DNA from: an uncultured Christensenellaceae bacterium
Lineage (GTDB): Bacteria > Bacillota > Clostridia > Christensenellales > CALWSW01
DNA length: 38,747 nt
Direction of reading: 5' to 3'
Assembly (NCBI GenBank): GCA_944384305.1
Contig: CALWSW010000004.1
Location: 1 to 38,747 of the forward strand
The translations under genes and the position numbers were made by a program. Of this stretch, positions 31,737 through 38,747 are shown piece after piece; the first letter of the stretch is position 1, and each line of letters opens with the position of its first letter. The notes under the pieces were generated by a model that was not told the origin of the DNA, did not search any database, and was given only the letters and a program-made list of their open reading frames with translations.

Positions 31737-33899
31737 TTACTGTTCCAGCAAAACGATGTCTTTTACATCGGGAACGCCCATGTCAGTCAGGGCGGTGACG
31801 CCGGCCATCCGTCCCATATAAAGGGCGATGGCAAAGCCGTAGCCGCAGCCGGGGTATTCTACATCGATCCAATCGGTAAAAGCCACGGCGCCTGCGGCAT
31901 AAAGGCCGGAGATGGGGTCGCCGTCTGTATCCAGCACTCGGGCTACGGGGTCGGTTTGGATGCCGCCAAAAGAGTCGGTGATGCTTACGGTGCTCTTAAG
32001 AGCAAACAGCCTTTTGCTGCCATCCACAGCAATGGGTTTTAGGTACTGGGCATCTTTGCCGTAATCTTCGTCTACGCCCATAGCGCACAACTCGTTGTAA
32101 CGCGTCAGGGTGGCTTCCAGCGTTGAGGGATCCATTGCCAGCTTTTCGGCCAGTTCCTGAACAGAATCAGCGGCTACCACGTTTGCCCCGGCGGAGCCGT
32201 CTTCATGGGCCGCTATGGCGGCGGCGTAAGCGTCTCCTTCAAAGCTTTCGTCAATGATCTCATAAGCATAGCACCAACCGGCGCGGTTTAAGTCGGCAGA
32301 AACGGCATTGTGGTAATCGTATTCTTTGGTAAACCTTTCGCCCGCAGGTGTGACCATCAGGCTGAGGAACCAGTTTCCGGTATAAGCGCTGGTCAGTGTG
32401 GCAAGAAAAGGCATGTCGTCTTCATAGCGGATGGCTGCGCCGATGGCTTCGGCTGCCAGCATTCCCTCGCCAGTATTGGTATTCGAGCCGTAGTAAGAAT
32501 ACTGGTTTTCCTGCATTGTGCGGTTTGCTGCGATTTTTTCGGGATCGCCAGCAAATCCGCCCGTGGCCAAGATGGTAGAGTCGGCGCTGACCTGCACACT
32601 GGTACCATCTGCCCGCTCGCAGAGCAACCCAGTCACACGGCCGTTTTCTGTGGTCAATGAGGTCATGGGAGTGTTGAACAAGAACTTGACGCCCAGCTCC
32701 AAAGCTCTTTCATATAGAGGGACAATATAATAAGAGCCAATAGAAGTGGTATACTCCTTCAAATCGATCTCGCAGTCGGGGTTTTCTGCGGCAGCCATGT
32801 AAACGGCGGGAAGATCCACTGCGCCATCCCAAATGTTCTGCACACATTCGATGACAGTTCCCTGGTGCATGAAGAACTTCAGCAAGTCATTGGAGCCTTC
32901 CACAAGTCCGCGAATACGAACTTCGTCCACATTCTTGCGGCCGATATCTTCATAAATAAAATCGATCAGGGCTTCGGTGGAAAGATCCGCGTATTCTGTT
33001 CCTGCCGCCATAAGAAGGCCGCCGTTGCGGGTGGAGCTTCCCGTCAGGACACCTGCTTTTTCCACCACGATAACATCTGCTCCGTTATAGGCCGCCTCAA
33101 GAGCTGCCATCAACCCGGCGCCGCCTGCCCCAGCGACCACTATGTCGCACGACAGGGTCTCGTCGGAGCTTTCACGCACAGGTTTTGGACCGTTTTGCAG
33201 CAGAGAGATTTCAACGCCGGAAGCGGCCAGCGCGTTGGCGACTGCTGATTTCAGTCCGTTGCTGGTCACGGTGGCGCCCGTTACCGCATCTACGTTCAAC
33301 GTCTGGTATTTTACCATTTCTTGGGGAAGCAGCTCGATCGGAGCAGTGTCCAGCCCCCAGCCGATCAACTGCGTTTCATTAAACTCCGTTACGTTGATCT
33401 CCTGAATAGAGGTTTTGTCTACCGTCACGGAGACCTTGATCTCACCCATCATGCCAAAGGCAGAGCCTTCGTAGGTGCCGGGAATAAAGGAAAGAGTTTC
33501 GGTTTTTTCAACACCGTTTGCTTGGTCCAGACAATCCTGCACGGCCGCCTTTACGGCGTTGGAGGTAATGGTAGCGCCGGCAACGCCGTCGATGTCTGCG
33601 CCTCCGGCCGCCAATACCTGTTCTTCCAGTGTGGAAAGGGCATTTCCGCCAATGGCGGGAGTCTCGGCGTCGCCGGTCAACACACAGGCTGTCAGCTCAC
33701 CGCCGGCCATCGTGATAGTTGCTGTTACATCTCCGCCAAAACCTTGGCTTGTAGCGGTAAAGGTCTCCTCGGCGACGGCGTCGGAGCCCGGCTCCTCGGC
33801 TGCAGGCGTCGTGGTAGGCGCGGGATTACTTTGGGCGCAACTCATCAGTCCAAGGCATAAGCAGATGGCTAAAAAGCAGGCCAGTATACGTTTGATCAT
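31737..33899 (-). CDS. Exported flavin reductase with two FMN-binding domains
   Basis: A 720-aa lipoprotein (GLMSC, lipid Cys 21). Two FMN-binding domains follow, with flavinylation motifs VAGATIT and VTGATVT whose acceptor Thr residues are 110 and 210. An FAD domain (VAGAGGAGLMAA, about residue 258) of the fumarate-reductase-like type completes the chain. The family catalytic residues are not kept: the HHTMGG position reads TDSFGG, the NRLGG arginine position reads YPGCGYGFA, and the ITTRD-type arginine position reads YDYHNA. It therefore should not reduce fumarate and probably acts on a different, perhaps neutral, enone-like acceptor. ATG with GGAGGAGTAAGGA upstream. ApbE at 35519-36535 is the probable FMN source. 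The regulator is probably the LysR at 30733. Confidence 0.9.
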   Translation of the reverse strand: MIKRILACFLAICLCLGLMSCAQSNPAPTTTPAAEEPGSDAVAEETFTATSQGFGGDVTATITMAGGELTACVLTGDAETPAIGGNALSTLEEQVLAAGGADIDGVAGATITSNAVKAAVQDCLDQANGVEKTETLSFIPGTYEGSAFGMMGEIKVSVTVDKTSIQEINVTEFNETQLIGWGLDTAPIELLPQEMVKYQTLNVDAVTGATVTSNGLKSAVANALAASGVEISLLQNGPKPVRESSDETLSCDIVVAGAGGAGLMAALEAAYNGADVIVVEKAGVLTGSSTRNGGLLMAAGTEYADLSTEALIDFIYEDIGRKNVDEVRIRGLVEGSNDLLKFFMHQGTVIECVQNIWDGAVDLPAVYMAAAENPDCEIDLKEYTTSIGSYYIVPLYERALELGVKFLFNTPMTSLTTENGRVTGLLCERADGTSVQVSADSTILATGGFAGDPEKIAANRTMQENQYSYYGSNTNTGEGMLAAEAIGAAIRYEDDMPFLATLTSAYTGNWFLSLMVTPAGERFTKEYDYHNAVSADLNRAGWCYAYEIIDESFEGDAYAAAIAAHEDGSAGANVVAADSVQELAEKLAMDPSTLEATLTRYNELCAMGVDEDYGKDAQYLKPIAVDGSKRLFALKSTVSITDSFGGIQTDPVARVLDTDGDPISGLYAAGAVAFTDWIDVEYPGCGYGFAIALYMGRMAGVTALTDMGVPDVKDIVLLEQ

Positions 33900-33929
33900 T
33901 CCTTACTCCTCCTCAATATTGGCGTATGG

Positions 33930-33968
33930 TATGGTTACCATATTAACGGGGAGGAAGATGGTTGAGAA
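33930..33968 (-). promoter_or_regulatory. Promoter and LysR-type operator of the dual-FMN reductase
   Basis: Minus-strand TTCTCA (33963-33968) and TAATAT (33940-33945) are 17 bp apart. The perfect palindrome TATGGT-T-ACCATA (33930-33942) overlaps the -10 and the start-site region and has the T-N11-A form of LysR sites. A second half-site TATGGT overlaps it at 33925-33930. Confidence 0.55.
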
Positions 33969-34055
33969 TAGAGCAAATTTTTCACATGGCGTTAACCAGA
34001 GGTTAATACTTGCTTGGAATAACCGAATACGGAAAAAGGAGCTGGTGAACAGATG

Positions 34056-34083
34056 AAAAAACACCCCCGAAAACTCGGGGGTG
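34056..34083 (-). terminator. Terminator of the tRNA-Arg gene
   Basis: Minus-strand perfect 9-bp stem (34075-34083 / 34062-34070) followed by six T, directly after the encoded CCA. Confidence 0.9.
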
Positions 34084-34084
34084 C

Positions 34085-34161
34085 TGGCGCGCTGTAAGGG
34101 ATTCGAACCCCTGGCCTTTTGGTCCGTAGCCAAACGCTCTATCCAGCTGAGCTAACAGCGC
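34085..34161 (-). tRNA. tRNA-Arg (anticodon ACG)
   Basis: A complete cloverleaf on the minus strand. The acceptor stem is GCGCTGT / ACAGCGC, the D-arm GCTC...GAGC, and the anticodon stem TTTGG / CCAAA with loop CTACGGA, giving anticodon ACG (A34 expected to become inosine and read CGN codons). The T-arm GGGGTTCGAATCCC is intact, and discriminator G plus CCA are encoded. It has its own consensus promoter and terminator. Confidence 0.97.
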
Positions 34162-34203
34162 AGTTTGTGCTGGCGGCCCTGCCTGACCGCTCAACAATAC
34201 AAT

Positions 34204-34231
34204 ATTATAGCAGGAAATTCTGGCTTGTCAA
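34204..34231 (-). promoter_or_regulatory. Consensus promoter of tRNA-Arg
   Basis: Minus-strand TTGACA (34226-34231) and TATAAT (34204-34209), 16 bp apart, both perfect. Confidence 0.92.
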
Positions 34232-34271
34232 TCATCTGCCGCCAAATTTTACAGAATTCTTTGCGGGCAGA

Positions 34272-34301
34272 TTGCCAAAGGGCCGGCGCTTGTTGTATAC
34301 T
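34272..34301 (+). promoter_or_regulatory. Promoter of the NusG-II / Gx / apbE operon
   Basis: TTGCCA (34272-34277) and TATACT (34296-34301), 18 bp apart, about 115 bp before the first start codon. Confidence 0.65.
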
Positions 34302-34418
34302 GTCATATACGGGCTAACGGTGCCTGTTGAGTCTTGCGCGCTTTGCTGAAGGAAATTGCCGCTCTGAACGGCCGAAGCGACCAGGAAGATCGATCGTTTT
34401 GGAGGTTGTTGTTTACTG

Positions 34419-34850
34419 ATGAAAGAGTTCTTCAAAAGAAAAGATGCCCTGATCATCGGCATTATCGTCCTGATGGTCGCCGTCATCGCCGCTGTCATCC
34501 TGGTCATTGGCACCAGCGGCGGAACCAAGGCCCACCTGGCCATCTACGTGGGCGACGTGCTCTACCGCGAGGTCGAGCTGGGCGAAGAGCGCACCGTCAC
34601 GGTCAACCAGGGCCAGGGCGTCATCAACAAAGTGCACGTCACGCGCGACGGCTTTTATATGGAAAGCTCGTCCTGCGACAATCAGGACTGTGTGCACCAG
34701 GGCGAGGTCACGCTGGATAATTACGAGGACCGCGTGCTCATGAACTGGATTGTCTGCCTGCCCAACCAGGTCACCCTGGAGCTGGTAGTGGACGACGGCG
34801 CGGAAGAGCCGCCCATTGAAGAAGTGGAAGACGGGACCGCCGAGGAGTAA
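34419..34850 (+). CDS. NusG domain II-containing membrane-anchored protein
   Basis: A 143-aa protein with one N-terminal transmembrane helix (about 10-31) and an extracytoplasmic NusG-II-like beta domain. The family cysteines are seen as SSCDNQDCVHQG (Cys86, Cys91) and IVCLPNQV (Cys113), followed by an acidic tail. Function is not established; in Firmicutes it is repeatedly found beside Gx transporter, ApbE and FMN-binding genes linked to extracytosolic electron transfer. The GGAGG at 34401-34405 is 13 bp from the ATG, rather far. It is first of three tightly packed genes, with the Gx gene starting 6 bp after its stop. Confidence 0.87.
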   Translation: MKEFFKRKDALIIGIIVLMVAVIAAVILVIGTSGGTKAHLAIYVGDVLYREVELGEERTVTVNQGQGVINKVHVTRDGFYMESSSCDNQDCVHQGEVTLDNYEDRVLMNWIVCLPNQVTLELVVDDGAEEPPIEEVEDGTAEE

Positions 34851-34856
34851 GCATCC

Positions 34857-35522
34857 ATGAAACGCAGCGCGCCGCTTTCGGCAAGATCCATCGCAATGTT
34901 CGGCCTGCTCACGGCCATCGCGCTGGTGCTGGGCTACATTGAAAGTTTTATCCCCATTACGCAGGGCATCCCCGGCGTCAAGCTGGGGCTGTCCAACACC
35001 GTGCTGCTTTACGCCCTGTACGTTTCGGGCAGCGCGGCGGGCGCGTGGCTCTTAATGGTTTTAAAGGTCGTGCTTTCCGGCCTTTTATACGCCGGTGTGC
35101 AGGCCATGATCTACAGCTTTGCCGGCGGTATTTTGAGCCTTTTGGTCATGATGCTCATCAAGCGCGTGCCGGGCGTCTCCATTGTGGGGGTATCCATTTG
35201 CGGGGCTGTGGCGCACAATGTTGGGCAGATCGTTGCGGCAAGCCTGGTCGTAACATTGCCCGCGCTGGTGCTGCTGCGTTACTTTGGCATCTTGCTGGTG
35301 TGCGCGCTCGTCACCGGCCTTTTGACCGGTATTGTCGCCAAAAGTGTGTTCAAGGCTTTGGCGGCTGGCGGCGTGCTTAAATCCGACCCCACGGTTTCTC
35401 CCGCCAAAAAGAAAAAGGAAGCGCAAAAGAGCGCCTCTGGCCAGGCGGACGCTGCGGAAGAAAAAGCGCCCCAAAGCGCCCGGCCTGCCGATCTACCGAA
35501 AAAGGAAAGTGACCCTTCATGA
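34857..35522 (+). CDS. Gx transporter family membrane protein (Hpre_diP_synt_I)
   Basis: A 221-aa integral membrane protein with about five hydrophobic segments and a long, charged, probably cytoplasmic tail (about 170-221). The segments LTAIALVLGYIESFIPI and GIPGVKLGLSNTVLLYAL are the marks of the family once labelled heptaprenyl diphosphate synthase component I. The fold resembles ECF-type substrate-binding components. Its recurring partners (NusG-II, ApbE, flavinylated reductases) suggest transport of a flavin, quinone precursor or similar, but this is unproven. Its stop overlaps the apbE start by four bases. Confidence 0.85.
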   Translation: MKRSAPLSARSIAMFGLLTAIALVLGYIESFIPITQGIPGVKLGLSNTVLLYALYVSGSAAGAWLLMVLKVVLSGLLYAGVQAMIYSFAGGILSLLVMMLIKRVPGVSIVGVSICGAVAHNVGQIVAASLVVTLPALVLLRYFGILLVCALVTGLLTGIVAKSVFKALAAGGVLKSDPTVSPAKKKKEAQKSASGQADAAEEKAPQSARPADLPKKESDPS

Positions 35523-36535
35523 ATCACAGCAATTCCCGGCGCGCGTTTTTGCGCCGCGCCGCAGCGGTCGTGCTGGCAGCGGCACTGCTGCTTGCGGGCT
35601 GCGCCGCAGCAGAAGAACCCGCCCCCCAGCAAAACTCCGCCGTCGGCTTCTATTTCGATACCGTCATCACCCTTTCTGCTTACTGCGACCAAGAACTGCT
35701 CGACGAGGCGCTGGCGCGGTGCGAGTACTACGAAAACACCCTGAGCAAAACCGTGGAAGGCAGCGATGTGTGGAACATCAACCACGCCGGCGGCCAGCCT
35801 GTTACGGTTTCGGACGATACCATTGCCCTTTTGGAGACGGCACTGCGCGCCAGCGAGCTTTCTGACGGCGCCTTCGACGTCACCATCGCGCCGGTCACAG
35901 CGCTGTGGGACTTTACCTCGGGTGAAGCCGTTTTGCCGGACGATGCCGATATTCAGGCCGCTCTGCCCTTGGTGGACTACACGCAGATCAAGGTAGAGGG
36001 CAACACCGTCACCCTGCCCGCGGGCATGATGATCGACCTGGGCGGTATTGCCAAAGGCTATATTGCCGACGAACTGGCAGCCTTTTTGCGCGAGAAGGGC
36101 GTTACCAGCGCCGATTTGAACCTGGGCGGCAACGTCATTACCATTGGCCGCAAGCCCGACGGCACGGCCTGGCGCATTGGGGTGCAGAACCCCCACGGCT
36201 CGCGGGACGAGTCCATCCTCATCCTCAACCTCGTCGACGCCACGGTGGTCACCAGCGGCAACTACGAGCGCTACTTTGAGCTCGACGGCGTGCGCTACCA
36301 CCATATTTTAGACCCCGAGACCGGCTACCCCGTGAGCAACGGCCTGGCTTCGGTCAGCATCATCACCCAAAGCTCCATGTACGCCGACGCGCTCTCTACT
36401 GCCTGTTATGTTCTTGGCCTGGAAGAGGGCATGGCGCTCATTGAAGAGCTGGAAGACGTGGAGGCCATCTTCATCACCGAAGATCTGGAGGTCCACTATT
36501 CCTCCGGCGTGGTGGTCAACGATTCCATCAATTAA
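35519..36535 (+). CDS. apbE: FAD:protein FMN transferase (flavinyltransferase)
   Basis: A 338-aa exported, lipid-anchored enzyme that uses FAD to attach FMN by a phosphoester bond to Thr in GAT motifs of exported proteins, with Mg2+. The signal has a lipobox (LLLAGC, Cys28) and, before it, SRRAFLR, which resembles a twin-arginine motif. Family signatures are MIDLGGIAKGYIADEL (171-186), LNLGGNV (201-207), LDPETGYPV and DALSTACYVLG, the last holding metal-binding residues. It is the last gene of the operon, coupled to the Gx gene by ATGA. Obvious clients in the window are the two exported reductases (three GAT sites). Confidence 0.93.
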   Translation: MNHSNSRRAFLRRAAAVVLAAALLLAGCAAAEEPAPQQNSAVGFYFDTVITLSAYCDQELLDEALARCEYYENTLSKTVEGSDVWNINHAGGQPVTVSDDTIALLETALRASELSDGAFDVTIAPVTALWDFTSGEAVLPDDADIQAALPLVDYTQIKVEGNTVTLPAGMMIDLGGIAKGYIADELAAFLREKGVTSADLNLGGNVITIGRKPDGTAWRIGVQNPHGSRDESILILNLVDATVVTSGNYERYFELDGVRYHHILDPETGYPVSNGLASVSIITQSSMYADALSTACYVLGLEEGMALIEELEDVEAIFITEDLEVHYSSGVVVNDSIN

Positions 36536-36541
36536 AGCACA

Positions 36542-36573
36542 AAAAGCGCGGCGTGCTGATGCGCCGCGCTTTT
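36542..36573 (+). terminator. Terminator after apbE
   Basis: Perfect 12-bp stem 36542-36553 / 36562-36573 with AAAA and TTTT ends, just past the apbE stop. Confidence 0.75.
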
Positions 36574-36617
36574 CGATTACAGCCGGGCGTTTGTGCCGCG
36601 GCACGAAGGGAAAAGCC

Positions 36618-37751
36618 ATGAAGTTTCTGCATCTTGCCGATCTGCACCTGGGCAAGCGGGTGCGTGAGTTTTCCATGATCGACGATCAGCGCGCCATATT
36701 GGAACAGCTCCGCGCCCTGGCAGAGAAGGAGCGGGTGGATGCCGTGCTGCTCGCCGGCGATATTTACGACAAGCCTTCCCCTTCGGCCGAAGCTGTGGCG
36801 CTTTTTGACGATTTTTTGACCGGCCTGGCAGACTTGGGGGTGGAGGTGTTCGCCATCAGCGGCAACCATGACAGCGCCGAGCGCCTGGCCTTTGGCGCGC
36901 GCCTGATGAGCGGGCGCGGGGTGTTTCTTTCGCGCGCCTTTTCCGGCCGGGTGGAATGTTTTTCCCGGACCGATGCTTACGGCGAGGTGCAGATCGTGCT
37001 GCTCCCCTTTGTGCGGCCGCTCACTGTGCGCCGCTTTTTTGAGGGGCAGAAGATCGAATCCTATACCGATGCCGTAAGGGCCGCCCTTCAAACGGCAGAA
37101 CTGCACCCGGACGCGCGCACGGTGCTCGTTGCGCACCAGTTTGTGGCGGGCGGCGCGCGCTGCGATTCAGAAGAGATCTCGGCCGGGGGGCTGGACGCCG
37201 TGGAAAGCGCGGCCTTTGCAGGGTTCGATTATGTGGCATTGGGGCACCTGCACGGCCCGCAGAGCGCCGGGGCGCCCTTTGTGCGCTATTGCGGCAGCCC
37301 GCTCAAATACTCGCTTTCAGAAGCTGGGCAGCAAAAATCTGCCACGCTTGTTGAATTGCGCCAAAAGGGCGAGGCCGAGGTGCGCGTGCTGCCCCTTGCG
37401 CCGGTGCGCGACCTGCGCGTCATTCGCGGCAGCTACATGGAGCTCACCGCGCGAGAGAATTATGCGGGCACGGCGACGGATGACTACCTGCACGCCGTGC
37501 TCACCGACGAAAACGAGGTGCCCGAGGCGCTGGGGAGGCTGCGCGCCATATACCCCAACATCATGAGCTTGGCTTACGATAACGCCCGCACCCGCGCCGT
37601 GCAGGGCGCGGCGGCTGAACCGCTGCCGGCGCTATCGCCCGAAGCGCTCTTTTGCGAGCTGTACGAGCGGCAAAACGGCGGGCCCATGCAGCCCGAACAG
37701 CAAGAGGTCCTGCGGCAGATCGTGAACACCGTGTGGGAGGAAGAAGCATGA
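36618..37751 (+). CDS. sbcD: Exonuclease SbcCD subunit D
   Basis: The nuclease half of SbcCD, 377 aa, which with SbcC opens hairpins and trims blocked DNA ends. Mre11-type metallophosphoesterase motifs are intact: Asp8/His10 (LADLHLGK), Asp48 (AGDIYD), Asn83/His84 (SGNHDS), a histidine in VLVAHQF, and GHLHGPQ. A C-terminal capping domain follows. The ATG at 36618 follows GAAGGGAAAA; an in-frame extension back into apbE is rejected. The stop overlaps sbcC by four bases (ATGA). Confidence 0.94.
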   Translation: MKFLHLADLHLGKRVREFSMIDDQRAILEQLRALAEKERVDAVLLAGDIYDKPSPSAEAVALFDDFLTGLADLGVEVFAISGNHDSAERLAFGARLMSGRGVFLSRAFSGRVECFSRTDAYGEVQIVLLPFVRPLTVRRFFEGQKIESYTDAVRAALQTAELHPDARTVLVAHQFVAGGARCDSEEISAGGLDAVESAAFAGFDYVALGHLHGPQSAGAPFVRYCGSPLKYSLSEAGQQKSATLVELRQKGEAEVRVLPLAPVRDLRVIRGSYMELTARENYAGTATDDYLHAVLTDENEVPEALGRLRAIYPNIMSLAYDNARTRAVQGAAAEPLPALSPEALFCELYERQNGGPMQPEQQEVLRQIVNTVWEEEA

Positions 37752-38747
37752 AGCCGGTGAAACTGGTGCTTTCGGCCTTTGGCCCATATGCCGGAAGAGT
37801 TGAAGTGGACTTTGCGCAATTGGGCAGCCGGGGGCTGTACCTCATTACGGGAGATACCGGCGCAGGCAAGACCACGCTGTTTGACGCCATTGCCTTTGCG
37901 CTGTACGGCGAACCCAGCGGCAGCGCCCGCCAGCCCGACATGCTCAGGAGCAAGTACGCCGACCCCAAGACGCCTACCTTTGTGGAACTGACGTTTTTGT
38001 ACCGCGGCCAGCCCTACACTGTGCGCCGGAACCCCGAATACCTGCGCCCCCGCGAGCGCGGCACGGGCATCACGCTGCAAAAGGCCGAGGCCGAACTGAT
38101 CTACCCAGACGACAGGCCGCCCGTGGCGCGCTCGCGCGAAGTCACCCGCGCTGTTGCCGAACTCATCGGTTTGGACCGCGGTCAGTTTTTGCAGATCGCC
38201 ATGATCGCCCAGGGGGACTTTCTGCGCCTGCTGCACGCCCGCACCGAGGAGCGCAGCCGTATTTTCCGCGAGATCTTCGACACCGGGCGCTACCAAAAGA
38301 TCCAGGACGCCCTGCGCGCCCGCACCAACGAGCTGCGCAGTTTGTGTGAGCGCCACGCCGCTGCTGTAAAACAGGCCATTGCCGGCGCACGGTGGGGCGA
38401 AGAGCCGCCGCGCGAGGAGCCCCACGAGGCGCTTTTGCAGCTGGAGGAACGGATCAAAAGTGGAAAGAAGGCCCTGCAGGCGCTGCGCGCTGCGCTGAGC
38501 GAGACCGAGCGCGCCCTGCTGGAAGCGAGGGAGCGCTCGGCGCGGGGCGAGGCTGCGGCGGCTCTTAGGGAGTCGTTGGAAAAGACGCGGCGGAAGATCG
38601 AGCAAAAACAGCCCGAATTGGCCGGGCTTTTGGAAGCTGCGCGCCAGGCAGAAGGCGGGCAGGAAGAGATCGAGCGCCTCAGCCGCGACATACAAAAGGC
38701 CGAAGAGGCGCAGGCTGCCTGGGAAGAACTGGAAACGCTGGAGGGAG
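37748..38747 (+). CDS. sbcC: Exonuclease SbcCD subunit C (N-terminal part, cut by window edge)
   Basis: The Rad50-like ATPase half of SbcCD. 333 codons are visible and remain open at the window end; the full protein should be about 1000 aa. The Walker A motif GDTGAGKTT is at 35-43, the Q-loop region QIAMIAQGDFLRLL at about 150, and from about 200 on the sequence is Lys/Glu/Ala/Leu-rich with heptads, the first arm of the long coiled coil. Start ATG at 37748 overlaps the sbcD stop. Confidence 0.94.
   Translation, partial: MKPVKLVLSAFGPYAGRVEVDFAQLGSRGLYLITGDTGAGKTTLFDAIAFALYGEPSGSARQPDMLRSKYADPKTPTFVELTFLYRGQPYTVRRNPEYLRPRERGTGITLQKAEAELIYPDDRPPVARSREVTRAVAELIGLDRGQFLQIAMIAQGDFLRLLHARTEERSRIFREIFDTGRYQKIQDALRARTNELRSLCERHAAAVKQAIAGARWGEEPPREEPHEALLQLEERIKSGKKALQALRAALSETERALLEARERSARGEAAAALRESLEKTRRKIEQKQPELAGLLEAARQAEGGQEEIERLSRDIQKAEEAQAAWEELETLEG

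Noticed and set aside
34085-34161. Genomic island attachment site at tRNA-Arg
   Set aside because: I found no duplicate of the tRNA end and no integrase in the window; kept only as a weak observation.

Overview
The window reads as chromosomal DNA of a GC-rich, Gram-positive anaerobe. The most likely placement (an inference) is Clostridia, order Oscillospirales, in the neighbourhood of Faecalibacterium, Gemmiger, Subdoligranulum or Flavonifractor. The grounds are strong GGAGG ribosome sites, several lipoproteins with Pro/Thr/Glu-rich linkers, genes typical of Firmicutes (DegV, Gx transporter, NusG-II protein, MtaB, S21), and gut-anaerobe style flavinylated extracellular reductases. There is no rRNA, transposase, phage gene or CRISPR array. 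One tRNA (Arg, anticodon ACG) is present.

Layout. 1-945: end of a GGDEF-PAS signalling protein that runs off the left edge. 946-1810: gene-free, holding two interspersed repeat types. 1811-7568: a D-2-hydroxyacid dehydrogenase, a UvrA paralogue without the UvrB-binding domain, and a leftward set of three flavoenzymes, one of them a surface flavodoxin lipoprotein. 7569-9096: a cation diffusion facilitator behind a structured leader that looks like a metal riboswitch. 9277-16658: DegV, a membrane protein, four RNA or ribosome modification enzymes (RlmI-like, PrmA, RsmE, MtaB), a HIT protein, a second repeat island and rpsU. 16838-21558: a MATE exporter converging on a three-gene unit (WG-repeat lipoprotein, GNAT acetyltransferase, PstS-like lipoprotein).

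21875-34161 is the accessory, catabolic part. A LysR regulator and an exported FMN/FAD reductase are followed by a LarA-superfamily (nickel-pincer) isomerase. This is divergent from a PdxA2 dehydrogenase and a DUF1537 four-carbon acid sugar kinase. A cyclase-family hydrolase, a second LysR and a second exported reductase with two FMN domains follow. The kinase and PdxA2 fit the known D-threonate to dihydroxyacetone phosphate route. The isomerase suggests a C2 epimerase that would feed erythronate-type acids into that route, which to my knowledge is not described.

34419-36535 is a NusG-II / Gx transporter / ApbE operon. ApbE is the transferase that attaches FMN to exported proteins such as the two reductases, so this operon probably supplies their cofactor and may link them to an electron supply. 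36618-38747: sbcD and the start of sbcC.
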